From positions 6,274,501 through 6,338,500 of the forward strand of contig JAGUCH010000002.1 of assembly GCA_019096065.1 (NCBI GenBank): a stretch of 64,000 bases of DNA, in the 5' to 3' direction. Made by a program: the position numbers and the translations under genes. Of this stretch, positions 1-10,077 are shown piece by piece. This DNA is from Paracyclopina nana (lineage: Eukaryota > Arthropoda > Copepoda > Cyclopoida > Cyclopettidae). The notes under the pieces were generated by a model. The model was not told the origin of the DNA. It did no database searches and was given only the letters and a program-made list of their open reading frames with translations. Each line of letters begins with the position of its first letter. The stretch's first letter is position 1.

Positions 1-465
1 AGCCTATTCTTGCTGAAGCTTGAAACTGATAAATAACTTGCACTGAAGATGGACCTCTTGGCATTTGCCCATTGTTGATTAGAGCGAGACAAGCGCAAAA
101 TCAGACGAGAACCCAAGCTGAAATTCATAGTTCGCTTATTTTCCGGCAAAATTAAAGTATTGTCGACAAGCTTGCGATAAACGCGACTTCTTGTTTGTAA
201 ACATTGATTTTGTGTGCCTATCTTTTTAAGGCGCCATCCTCAGTCTTTTTACTTCGTTTTGAAGCCGCGTTGTCGAAATAAAGGAATAAATGAAAGCAAA
301 AAGAACATGCCATGATTTGGTCAAGCCAACTGATGGTTCAAAGCTGCAATATGAAAAAGGAAAACTCGCGCAAAGCCTAAGTTAAACATTTTGAGATTCA
401 CACATGATCCATCCTTGCAATAAAATTCTATTTTCTCACTTTCCTGTGACTGCGAGCAGTAAAAC
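1..465. other. Upstream region of ARMT1, no gene seen
   Basis: No convincing coding frame is visible on either strand. The stretch is AT-rich and contains an AATAAA at about 281, which could belong to a gene ending from the left. It presumably includes the ARMT1 promoter and 5' UTR, but I see no clear TATA box. Confidence 0.4.
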
Positions 466-2963
466 ATGACGGCTTTTGTAGGAAATGGTCATCCTGTTCC
501 AGAGCCTTTGTCGCCAAAGGACAAAGACTCTTTTGCATACCCAACAATGAAAGATAGAGTTCCAGTCATCATCTGTAAAGTCGTGGATCTTCTCTATCGC
601 GACAGAATGGGCCTGGGCCTTAAACAGCCAGATGACTTGAAAAAAGTCATTGAGCAAATGTCACGAATGAGGTACGAAATTCTCACTAATAAACAACTAA
701 AGCCCATCGAAGATGAAAGGCCTGACGCTCAAGTATGGAACCAATTCCTCGCCTGGTTAAGTGCTGAAGCTGGCACACCTGCTACCTGGTGAGTAATTAC
801 ACAAGGCTTTGTTTCTTTGATTACAATTTGTTTCAAATCTCAAGGTGCGTTGCTGAAATTTTCAGAACTGAGACTTTCAGAACTGAGACTTTCAGAACTG
901 AGACTTTCAGAACTGAGACTTTCAGAACTGAGACTTTCAGAACTGAGACTTTCAGAACTGAGACTTTCAGAACTGAGACTTTCAGAACTGAGACTTTCAG
1001 AACTGAGACTTTCAGAACTGAGACTTTCAGAACTGAGACTTTCAGAACTGAGACTTTCAGAACTGAGACTTTCAGAACTGAGACTTTCAGAACTGAGACT
1101 TTCAGAACTGAGACTTTCAGAACTGAGACTTTCAGAACTGAGACTTTCAGAACTGAGACTTTCAGAACTGAGACTTTCAGAACTGAGACTTTCAGAACTG
1201 AGACTTTCAGAACTGAGACTTTCAGAACTGAGACTTTCAGAACTGAGACTTTCAGAACTGAGACTTTCAGAACTGAGACTTTCAGAACTGAGACTTTCAG
1301 AACTGAGACTTTCAGAACTGAGACTTTCAGAACTGAGACTTTCAGAACTGAGACTTTCAGAACTGAGACTTTCAGAACTGAGACTTTCAGAACTGAGACT
1401 TTCAGAACTGAGACTTTCAGAACTGAGACTTTCAGAACTGAGACTTTCAGAACTGAGACTTTCAGAACTGAGACTTTCAGAACTGAGACTTTCAGAACTG
1501 AGACTTTCAGAACTGAGACTTTCAGAACTGAGACTTTCAGAACTGAGACTTTCAGAACTGAGACTTTCAGAACTGAGACTTTCAGAACTGAGACTTTCAG
1601 AACTGAGACTTTCAGAACTGAGACTTTCAGAACTGAGACTGAGATTTTCATAATGGAGACTAATATAACTGAGAGTAAAATAACTTAGACTGACAGTCTT
1701 AGAGTATGACATCATTAAAACCAATGCGACAACAGATTTTAAATGGTTAGAACTGACACCTGAGCCTGTCAGTGAATAAATATAGTTAAGTATTGAAGTA
1801 TTTTTATAGGTTTGGAACTCGATGGCTAAGTGTGGAATGCTTTGTATACCGCAGACTTTTGGAAGCCATGTCAGAGGCACCAGAGTTGGAAAATTATGAC
1901 TTTTTTGGTAAACAAAAGCGAGATGCCTTTTATACTAGTCTGCCAGCCATCTCAAGTTTGATGTCAACTCGTGACACATGGCAGAGTGACCTGAAAGATC
2001 GAACCACTTTGGAAGGCCTCATAAAAATTAGTCTATGGGGTAACAAATGTGACCTATCCATTTCGGCTGGCAGCTCTCAGAGCTTTCACCAGGATCCTTT
2101 AACACAAATTGAAGCATTAAAAGGCAACCTGCTTGTTGACGGCTCTAAAAAAGCTGTCGATTTGCTACTAAATAAAAATGGCCAGGCTCAAGTGGACATT
2201 ATCATGGACAACGCAGGCTTTGAACTGATTTCTGACCTTTGCTTGGCTGATTACCTAATCAGCAACCATTTTGCAGTCAGGTAAATCATCCATATTCTTA
2301 GGCAATTTCGCAGCGTACAATTTATCGTTTTGCCAGGGTACGGTTCAGGGTGAAAAATCAGCCCTGGTTTGTGTCAGATACAACACCAGGAGACATAGAC
2401 TGGTTGCTTTCTGAAATGAGCTCCGGCGCTATCAACAATATCTATGGACGTTGCGAAAAAGACTTGGTGCTGGCAAAATATGGCGATAAATGGAAGTCAT
2501 ACGTTCAAAAAGGTGTTTGGACGATTCACCCGGATAGTTTTTGGACTTATCCCCACGATTTTAGGTAAAGATCAAACTTGATGTTAATTAATGAAAATCA
2601 CTCAAGGTACTTTTCCTTAAGCATGATGAGGGCAACGGATCCACAGCTTTATTCAGATTTGTCGCTCAGTGACATTCTGATTTTCAAGGGAGATTTGAAT
2701 TACCGAAAGTTGGTTGGTGACTTGAAATGGAGGCCTACAGACACGTTTGAGCAGGCATTGCAAGGATTCCATCCTGCTCCCATTTTAGCACTGAGGACGT
2801 TGGTAAGATAGTCCACTGTATTCCTTAATTTTGAACTAATAGCGTTTTCTCATAGAAAGCCGATGTTGTCACAGGTCTACTTGAGGGCCAAGCCGAAGCT
2901 TGTCATGAACTCGACAAGGATTGGATGATAAATGGAAACTGGGGTGTCATCCAGTTTTGTTAA
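466..2963 (+). CDS. ARMT1: Damage-control phosphatase ARMT1 (DUF89 family)
   Basis: Five exons (466-788, 1810-2280, 2337-2564, 2607-2802, 2856-2963) join in phase to 441 aa, the length of vertebrate ARMT1/C6orf211. Visible family signatures are WNQFLAWL near residue 90, [11 protein letters not shown], the metal and phosphate site motif [19 protein letters not shown], and [10 protein letters not shown] followed by GFHPAP near the C-terminus. The family are metal-dependent phosphatases acting on damaged sugar phosphates; a carboxyl methyltransferase activity has also been claimed. Intron 1 (1021 bp) is mostly a perfect 15-bp satellite, while the other introns are 42-56 bp. The stop codon overlaps the stop of the convergent TMEM242, and the first downstream AATAAA (3021) lies inside TMEM242 coding sequence, so the two 3' ends are antisense to each other. 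Start is the first ATG of the frame. Confidence 0.93.
861..1640. repeat. Perfect 15-bp satellite, 52 copies, in ARMT1 intron 1
   Basis: The unit TTCAGAACTGAGACT repeats head to tail for 780 bp, exactly 52 times, and every copy I read is identical. Degenerate half-copies follow up to about 1680. Because the unit is a multiple of three, several frames are open through it (for example runs of FRTET, LSELR or VSVLK), but these are artefacts of the repeat. Each unit contains TTTCAG across its junction, resembling a 3' splice site, so the array offers 52 decoy acceptors inside the intron. Confidence 0.98.
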
Positions 2964-3424
2964 GTTTCTTGCTTCCTTTTTGCCTCTTTTTCCTCGTTGT
3001 CTTTGTCTATGACGTATTGCAATAAATCGTTGAGACCACTAAACTCTGTCCTACTCTGAGGTGGGTTATTTTTGGGGATGCGTGGCAAAAGGTTGCCCGC
3101 TTTTTGTCTGAAATCTGCCAGATCTGAGGCTCCACTGAGTTTCCACAGACCGTAAAATAGAAGGCTACATCCACCGACTGCATAAAGCGTACCATATCCT
3201 AGGGCTCTTGCAGCCAATTTGGCGCCACTCTCTTGCAGTTTTCGCTGCTGTCTTTCAACTTTTCCAATAAGTCCTTGTTCAAAGGAGTGGGGATCTTGCT
3301 TTCTGGCTGTAGCAAGAGCCCCAGAGAAGCCTACTAAAAGGCCGATTCCGCCAGCAGTAGCTAGAAAAAGCCCAGCCTTTACTCTGTAGGAAAGGACAGA
3401 CTTTTTTTGTTCTTCGTCTTCCAT
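2960..3424 (-). CDS. TMEM242: Transmembrane protein 242
   Basis: Single exon, 154 aa from the first real ATG (the frame is open further upstream but has no ATG). It resembles TMEM242, a small two-pass mitochondrial inner-membrane protein reported to help assemble the ATP synthase c-ring and complex I. Visible are two hydrophobic helices (about residues 14-38 and 78-98), the LAARALGYGTLYA segment and the FRQKAGNLLPRIPKN segment that match the family. The C-terminus is acidic and lysine-rich. Its TAA stop overlaps ARMT1's TAA within a TTAA at 2960-2963. A TTTATT at about 2646, inside ARMT1 exon 4, is a candidate polyadenylation signal on this strand. Confidence 0.85.
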   Translation of the reverse strand: MEDEEQKKSVLSYRVKAGLFLATAGGIGLLVGFSGALATARKQDPHSFEQGLIGKVERQQRKLQESGAKLAARALGYGTLYAVGGCSLLFYGLWKLSGASDLADFRQKAGNLLPRIPKNNPPQSRTEFSGLNDLLQYVIDKDNEEKEAKRKQET

Positions 3425-3677
3425 TTTCAGCTCAATATCATGCTTTTCTAGAAAACGGGAAGCTTTGCAACACAACTTCTATTTGGAGATCGACTGTTTC
3501 ATTTTCCGTCAATCTTTGTTTACACTTGAAATATGATGATTGTAAGCGGCAAGTTGAGCAGACAGTAAGTAGTTACTAGTTAGTGGAACTCAGACAGTCA
3601 GACTTGAATGTAAACAAAACTTATAAAAGGAAACCAGAGAATAATCACAGACATCTAGGATCCATGACCTCTTAAAG

Positions 3678-4673
3678 ATGTCCGAAGGCAAGAGAGACGA
3701 GATAAAGGATTTAAGTGACTCCCTCGAGGCTTCATTTTCTGTGGCAAACAAGGTCAATGATCCAGCACGACCGCATCCAAGATTTTCCTCTTACAAGGCC
3801 AAGAAAAATGAGCCATCTCAAGAGACTAGGAGAAGGCAACATTTGGAATTTCAGAAAAGTCGACGTGATAACTTTTTGGCGATTGCCCGTGATATCGCCG
3901 GAGGTGTCACCGATCCTAATGACGAGGACGCCGAGGATGAAGACACGATGGACACGACAGACTCATTAAAAAAGAAGTACTCAATTCGGCGACGCTTTAA
4001 CGACCAACTTATGGAATCTGAGTGGCTTGTTGACGTTCCTTCAGATTTGGCCTTAGGTTGGACCATGGTGCCTGTTCCTGTTGGTCGACGGTGTTTTCTA
4101 GTTGCTGGTTATGGCACTACGAGCCACTATTCACGGTCCGGATACTTCATCAATTCTTTTCCTTCTTTGCTACCAGGAGGCTGCAGGAAAAACTCTGGCC
4201 CTGTTACGTTTCTTGATTGCATCTATGTCGAACTCGAAAAGACTTACTTTATTTTGGACTCAATGATCTGGAATAACTTTTCACTCTACGATTGTGACAC
4301 CGAGTGCAGAAGATTTTTCGTGCAGTCCAAAATTGACGAGTGCTCTCAATTGGGCGTAAGGGCGCGAATCAATCCTTACATTTTCAAGATTTTACCGTCC
4401 TATTCGTGTGATCTTGAAGTCATGAAATCAGTTCTCAATAGCCCCCTGAGCTTTCATCCGTTAGACTTGGACGGCCTTTTGTTTTACAACAAGGCAGCTC
4501 ATTACTTTCCTGGATCCACACCTTTGGTAGGATGGCTAAAAGGCTACATGGTTCCAGAATTGCTTGGCATTAATGTGTCGGATACACTCATGTCGCAAAG
4601 ACCAAATACATATGCGTCGATGAAAAATTACATTGATGATTTTAAAGAACAGCGACAGTTTGAAAATAACTGA
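3678..4673 (+). CDS. SNUPN: Snurportin-1
   Basis: Intronless 331-aa protein that imports m3G-capped U snRNPs by bridging the cap to importin beta. The N-terminus has the importin-beta-binding segment (ASFSV, then HPRFSSYKAK and the basic RRRQHLEFQKSRR, about residues 18-64). The cap-binding domain follows (SEWLVDVPSDLALGW, GYFINSFPSLLPGG, FLDCIYVELEKTYFILDSMIW, DGLLFYNKAAHYFPGSTPLVGWL). An acidic linker lies between them. The long C-terminal tail of the human protein is missing. REV1 begins only 18 nt after the stop on the same strand, and I see no polyadenylation signal in the gap, so the two genes may share a primary transcript. Confidence 0.95.
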   Translation: MSEGKRDEIKDLSDSLEASFSVANKVNDPARPHPRFSSYKAKKNEPSQETRRRQHLEFQKSRRDNFLAIARDIAGGVTDPNDEDAEDEDTMDTTDSLKKKYSIRRRFNDQLMESEWLVDVPSDLALGWTMVPVPVGRRCFLVAGYGTTSHYSRSGYFINSFPSLLPGGCRKNSGPVTFLDCIYVELEKTYFILDSMIWNNFSLYDCDTECRRFFVQSKIDECSQLGVRARINPYIFKILPSYSCDLEVMKSVLNSPLSFHPLDLDGLLFYNKAAHYFPGSTPLVGWLKGYMVPELLGINVSDTLMSQRPNTYASMKNYIDDFKEQRQFENN

Positions 4674-4691
4674 GTCATTATATTCTTGCAG

Positions 4692-7600
4692 ATGCCCCGA
4701 GGCCGTGGAGGTCGTCGACGTCGAGGCGATGACAATGGCTTTGCTGAATGGGGTGGCTACATGAACGCCAAGAAGGCAAAATTACAAGACCAGTTTAGCA
4801 AAGATGTAGACAAAGAAGAGGGAGTGGAAAGACAGGGTATTTTCCGTGGTGTTGCAATTTTTGTCAATGGCTACACGAGTCCTACTGCGGATGAGCTCAA
4901 AAGAATCATGATGATGAATGGAGGCATTTTCCACCATTATGAAAGCCCCAAGACCACTCACATAATAGCTTCCAACTTGCCTGACACTAAGGTCAAGGCC
5001 TTGAGAGGCAATGAGAAAATTTGTACTCCCAATTGGATTACGGAGAGCTTGAAGGCCGGAAAGTTGCTTGATTATTCCAACTATCTCCTTTTTACCAACG
5101 CTACCAGAACTCAGCCCAAGCTCAACTTCAAGGCCAAAGATGCCAAAGATGAGAATTTTCTCGGGGAATTTTACAATAACTCTAGACTTCACCATATTTC
5201 CACTATGGGAGCCAACTTTAAAGACTATGTAAACATGCTCAGAAGCAACCACAAAGGTGATTTCTCTGAGGCCAGGAAAAGACTGAAAACGTCGTCAGGG
5301 GAATATTCCCTAAGTGATTCAAAAGTGATAATGCACATTGACATGGATTGCTTCTTTGTGTCTGTTGGGCTCAGAAAATATCCTCACCTGCAAGGTCTCC
5401 CTGTTGCTGTGACTCATAGCAAAGGTGGTACATCTGTGAAAGCCCAGAATCATCAATCACTTCAAGCTGAAATGGCGGAGTATGAAAAAAGGCTCCTAAG
5501 CAAAACTGGTCAAGATGCATCTGAAGTTGTGAAAAGTAAAGTGGCTAATTTAAGCGAATTGGCTGGTGTAAGCATGTCCGAGATTGCTTCTTGCAGCTAT
5601 GAAGCAAGGGCATGTGGGGTCAGAAATGGAATGTTTATGGGCACTGCTTTAAAGCTTTGCCCTCATTTGAAAACCATTCCATACGACTTTGAGAGCTATC
5701 AAGAAGTGGCTAATGTATTATATGACACTGTAGCTCAGTATACATTGGACATCCAAGCTGTGAGTTGTGATGAAATGCTAGTTGATGTAAGCGAAGTCAT
5801 TCAAGATTGTAGAATTTCTCCAGAGGACTTTGCAGCTCAACTAAGAGCAGAAATAAAGTCAAAAACTTTGTGCAATGCTTCTGTGGGATTTGGTTCAAGC
5901 ATATTGCTGGCCAGGCTTGCAACCAAAAAAGCTAAGCCAGACGGCGTATTTTTTCTCAAGGACAGTGATATATCTGATGTCATAAGGGATGTCAGAGTTG
6001 CAGACCTACCTGGCGTTGGCAGGACTAACCAGTACAAATTCAAAGCCCTGGGAATTGAAACTTGCGAAGAGTTGCAGAGCGTACCCATCGCAAAGCTAAA
6101 ACAAGAGTTCGGTGCCAAATTGGGCCTGGCTTTGTTCAATAATTGTCGAGGGATGGATGACAGAGTGATCAAGCTTTCCCAAGAGAGAAAATCTGTTTCA
6201 GTTGAGGTCAACTATGGCATTCGGTTCACTAACTCGGAGGAAATGGAAAGGTTTCTGAGCCAACTCTGCGATGAAGTTGCTCTCAGAATGGCAAGGCTTG
6301 GAGACGTCAAGGGCCGGCATGTGACATTGAAAATAATGGCGAGGTCTGAAAATGCTCCAGAAGAAACCGCCAAATTCCTCGGTCATGGCCTTTGTGATTC
6401 AGCTAGCAAGAGCTCAACGCTGTCTCATCCCACCAATGACTCAAATGTGATCAAACGCGAGGTGTTGCTTCTCATGAAAATTCTCAAAGTGGAGCCCCAA
6501 CATTTGAGAGGCATTGGTATTCAAGTTTCGAAGCTTGAGAAAAGCAGCTCAAAGGGCAATCAGTCAATACTAGGCTTCTTAGCTACAAAAAATGCTATGC
6601 CTAGTGCATCAAAGGACGTTCCGAACACTAAGGAAATTCAAGAGCCCATTTGCGTGAGTCGCGATTTTCACTTTGGGGCTGGAATTGAGATGGAGCAACT
6701 ATTGGGGCAAATGTGCGAAGAAGTTGCCCAGAGAATGGTAGATCTTGGAGATGTGAAGTGTCATGAGGTGAAACTCAAGTTGGGCTTTAGGCATGATGTT
6801 GAGGCAACTGATAAATGCCTTGATATGCCTAACTTGGTGATAAAAAGCTCCACTTTGATGCAAGCCACCGATGACTGTAGTGTGTTAAAGCAAGAAGTCG
6901 TATTGCTGATGACAGCTCTCCAGACTGATCCAAGAGAGATAATTCATATTGAGGTTGAAGCCTCCAAGTTGCTGAGCAACTCTTTTAGCCCTGCTAGGAC
7001 TTCCAAACCGACACCGTATAGCATGGGTGAAATTGACGAAAATGTACTGCAAGAGCTGCCCGAAGAAATTCGAAAAGAAATAGAGCAAGAAATGAGGGCT
7101 ACTAAAATAGAATTCAATAGCAAAAGTGCAAAAGCCGACGATGTCTCGTTTTCACAATTAGATCAATCAGTGTTGGCTCAATTGCCAGACAACATAGTGG
7201 CAGAGCTAAAACAGGAATACCAATCCAGGTCTCGGAGTGTGGTGAGTAGTGCGTCTGAAATTCTTAAGGAGAAATGTAAGGGCAGTCCTGAGACCAGGGG
7301 GGTAAAAAAGAGAGGAAGGCCTCCTAAGAATTCTACAAGGTACATAAAAAAGTCTAAGCCAGTTTTGGCTACGACTCCAGTCAAGAAAGTTTTAGACTTC
7401 AACGATGAACCTGAAACCACAGACCAAATTAAGAAAGGTGCAATTGTCGAGGAGGCAACTCTAAATGGTGTCAGTGATTTGGAGGGTGTTCGAACTATGC
7501 TCAAAAAATGGACTGACTCTGACGAGAAACCATCTGACGACGATGTTGAATCGGTCACCGAATTCTTCAATAAGTCCATACGAAATGGAAGGCTAGAGTT

Positions 7601-7754
7601 GGCTTACTCGACGCTCAAGTCTTTCAGTAGATATTGCCAAATGACAAATGAGAAAAGCTGGCCAAGCGCTTTCAATCAAATTTTAAGAGAGGTGCAGCAC
7701 TGCTATCAAACAATAACTAATGGGAAAAGACTGTTTATTAGCTACATCCACTAA
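4692..7754 (+). CDS. REV1: DNA repair protein REV1 with two little-finger-like domains
   Basis: Intronless, 1020 aa. Y-family deoxycytidyl transferase and scaffold of translesion synthesis. In order: basic N-terminus, BRCT (about 47-140, FVNGYTSPT to PNWITESL), palm and fingers with catalytic D217 in MHIDMDCFF and D360/E361 in SCDEML, helix-hairpin-helix (VADLPGVGRTN), little finger (about 501-617, KIMARSENAPEETAKFLGHG), a second diverged little-finger-like block (about 654-758), two ubiquitin-binding motifs (about 778-801 and 819-843, both with LP..I..E), and the C-terminal partner-binding helical bundle (about 925-1020). The ATG is immediately preceded by TATATTCTTGCAG, a good 3' splice site, so a 5' UTR exon may be spliced on. 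TAA at 7752-7754 overlaps AATAAA at 7754-7759. Confidence 0.95.
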   Translation: MPRGRGGRRRRGDDNGFAEWGGYMNAKKAKLQDQFSKDVDKEEGVERQGIFRGVAIFVNGYTSPTADELKRIMMMNGGIFHHYESPKTTHIIASNLPDTKVKALRGNEKICTPNWITESLKAGKLLDYSNYLLFTNATRTQPKLNFKAKDAKDENFLGEFYNNSRLHHISTMGANFKDYVNMLRSNHKGDFSEARKRLKTSSGEYSLSDSKVIMHIDMDCFFVSVGLRKYPHLQGLPVAVTHSKGGTSVKAQNHQSLQAEMAEYEKRLLSKTGQDASEVVKSKVANLSELAGVSMSEIASCSYEARACGVRNGMFMGTALKLCPHLKTIPYDFESYQEVANVLYDTVAQYTLDIQAVSCDEMLVDVSEVIQDCRISPEDFAAQLRAEIKSKTLCNASVGFGSSILLARLATKKAKPDGVFFLKDSDISDVIRDVRVADLPGVGRTNQYKFKALGIETCEELQSVPIAKLKQEFGAKLGLALFNNCRGMDDRVIKLSQERKSVSVEVNYGIRFTNSEEMERFLSQLCDEVALRMARLGDVKGRHVTLKIMARSENAPEETAKFLGHGLCDSASKSSTLSHPTNDSNVIKREVLLLMKILKVEPQHLRGIGIQVSKLEKSSSKGNQSILGFLATKNAMPSASKDVPNTKEIQEPICVSRDFHFGAGIEMEQLLGQMCEEVAQRMVDLGDVKCHEVKLKLGFRHDVEATDKCLDMPNLVIKSSTLMQATDDCSVLKQEVVLLMTALQTDPREIIHIEVEASKLLSNSFSPARTSKPTPYSMGEIDENVLQELPEEIRKEIEQEMRATKIEFNSKSAKADDVSFSQLDQSVLAQLPDNIVAELKQEYQSRSRSVVSSASEILKEKCKGSPETRGVKKRGRPPKNSTRYIKKSKPVLATTPVKKVLDFNDEPETTDQIKKGAIVEEATLNGVSDLEGVRTMLKKWTDSDEKPSDDDVESVTEFFNKSIRNGRLELAYSTLKSFSRYCQMTNEKSWPSAFNQILREVQHCYQTITNGKRLFISYIH

Positions 7755-7956
7755 ATAAAGCTATGATGGAGAAACATGAGTTATTTAGAGAGCGCTATAA
7801 ATATGTATAGGGAGTTGAGAGGAACAAAATAATAAAATTCATCTCAAAATTTCTCGAAAAATTCGTGTGGCAAATCCCGTGAAAAATTAGCTGTTGAGCT
7901 GCAAACGCTATAAAAATTATTTTGATTATTTGGGCATATTGCCACGAAACATTATC

Positions 7957-10077
7957 ATTGTGGATTATGATGCAATTGATCCTGCCTAACCGGTACAGTC
8001 GGCAAAAGGCTGAGGACATTTTCCATCATTGGCACAGCTGGTCGGGGTTGCGGTTGCGTGGGCTGTTGGAGTTGCGGTTGCGTAGGCTGTTGGAGTTGCG
8101 GCTGCGTAGGCTGCTGGAGCTGCGGCTGCTGTGGCGATTTGAGTTGACCAGAGTTGATAAGTTTTTTAAGCATGGATCTGGGCATTTGCACCAATCGCCC
8201 ATCCGAGTTCCGCACTATAACAGTATCGTCTGCTTGATGCAACCTAGTCGGTGCAGGCTGCATTACGGAGACAGGTGGTCTTGGATTTGAGGCTACTATA
8301 ATTCGGCCACCTGATGCTGGATTTGCTTGAACAGAAGATGCCAGTCTGTACAATTTCATGCCCTGTGGTGTCCTCACTTGGACCAAGTGACTGACATTCC
8401 TTTGAGGCGCTACTGCCGCAGGTTGTTGAGGCTGACCATGAGGCTTTACGACATACTGCTTGTTGCTAGGGTCAAACATGACTACGGGATGAGACTGGCC
8501 TTTTTGAAAATGGGTCAAGGCCATGGCCACCTTTTGCATTAGTGTTGTATTGTCAGCTTTAGGATTTAAAAACTGACTTTCCTTAATGAGATTTGTGATG
8601 TCTTCAAGGCTACCCCGGCCGTTTTGTAATCGATGCAGTGCGTCCTGAATAAGAGCGTAGAAAGTGACATTGTGATGCGTCATGAGATTTTGCATGACCG
8701 GGTCAGAGAAATATGCTTGTGGTGGTGGTTGAACAGGCTCTACTTGCACACTTCTCCCAGCCAAAGTGTACACAAAGGGCATTTGAGACTGGTCCAATTG
8801 CCGAACTCTTTCTTGAGCCCTGAAATCTAGAATTGCTTGGCTGACTTCTTCAGTTTTAGTTGATGAGCCTCCAGTTGTGACTGCCTGACATATGGCTCGT
8901 CTCTCAAACCACCAGGTCTTCAATTGTGACAGCTGACCAGTGTTGTCTTGATCAATCCAAGTGTATAGCCCAGAAGTAGAATCACAGGCAACGGTTGGGG
9001 AAAATCCAGGAGGTTGTGCATTAGGGAAAGCTCCACAAAGAAAAGCAATGGCGGATGGGATTTCATTGACCCAAGAATCAGAGTTTCCAATCCATGTAAC
9101 CAGTTGGCGGTTGGCACTTGACTCCCATTGACGTATAGCTTCCATTAAATCGGGAATGGTCAGAGAATGGTTGTCAGTTTGGCAAAGGAAATATCTGAGT
9201 AGAGAGAAAAAATTGTTTTCCGGCTCTTCGACGCTTGTCATATGACGTTCCTCCATAGAATGGTGATGTAGGGGCTTCGATATATCTTCCAGGGCAGGAA
9301 GATCTGGCAAACACGTGGTATCTTCTTTCAAGATGTCGTCCTCTTTCACGGATTTGGCGGCCTTATTCATCATGGGATTGCTCCAATCTTGAAGGCTTCT
9401 TAATCTGGACATTTTCCTGTCCCTCTCTGTCATCAGCTCTTGGATCAAATCTTCATCGTCCGAGCTGTCGCCCTTTTCTCGGACTTCTAAGCGAATTCTT
9501 CGTAATTCCGTGATGTGGCGCTTGCCCACTCGTTCATCTACGTTCATAATCTTAATCTTTCTAGAAGCGTGCCTACTCAATCGCCTGGCTTCATGCGATA
9601 TGTGATGATTTGCCAGTTTGTCTTTGAGCTCGCTCAAATTAGCAAAACATTGAGACACGTGTTGTAGTTTCCGCTTGCGAGAGTTGTACTTCTCAATTAT
9701 GCTCTTTTTTATGTAGTATCTATCGGTGTGCTTCCCACTTGTCAAATCGTCCTTCAGCATTTTGACGGGATTGCCAAATTTAAACGTATCTCCTTCTATT
9801 AGCTTTTTCAGAGTTTCCGATTGGAAAGCTAGGTCACTACCATCAGAGGAGAGGCTAGGTAATAATTTCTGGAATTGGAAAAAAGCTAGAAATGTCCTCA
9901 GCATGTATGATTGTCTTAGCTTACTAGCAATTTGAGCTTCTTTTCTTGGGACAGCTGCATCCATGCAAAGTTCATGAAATGTGGAGAGAGGAAGTGGGGC
10001 TCGTAAATTAAGTTCTGAGGCAAAGCCAAGTTGGCCTTATACCGAGCCCCGTCATCTTTGAAGTGGAAAACGTCCAT
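7957..10077 (-). CDS. NFRKB: NFRKB, INO80 complex subunit
   Basis: Two exons. Exon 1 (10077-9925, 51 codons) reads ALPQNLIYEPHFL and matches the start of the human DEUBAD domain; a 56-bp intron follows, and exon 2 starts at 9868 with KLLPSLSSDG then DTFKFGNPV. The coding part ends with the stop whose first base pair block is at 7955-7957. The product is about 688 aa, near half the human length. NFRKB binds and inhibits the deubiquitinase UCHL5 in the INO80 remodeller. A central conserved block (FFSLLRYFLCQ, then WWFERRAICQA, then FYALIQDALHRLQNGRGSLEDITNLIKESQFL) corresponds to the winged-helix region. The C-terminus is Gln/Pro-rich with three QQPTQPQL-type repeats. The long Ser/Thr-rich tail of vertebrates is missing. 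Start chosen because the frame beginning at 9964 reads through the intron. Confidence 0.88.

Noticed and set aside
789-1880. Four long open frames through the ARMT1 satellite
   Set aside because: They exist only because a 15-bp unit without stops repeats; they are intronic and have no flanking coding sequence.
9869-9964. Alternative NFRKB start beginning MDAAVPRK
   Set aside because: That frame reads through a GTAAGC...TTCCAG intron; the spliced upstream exon matches the family N-terminus better.
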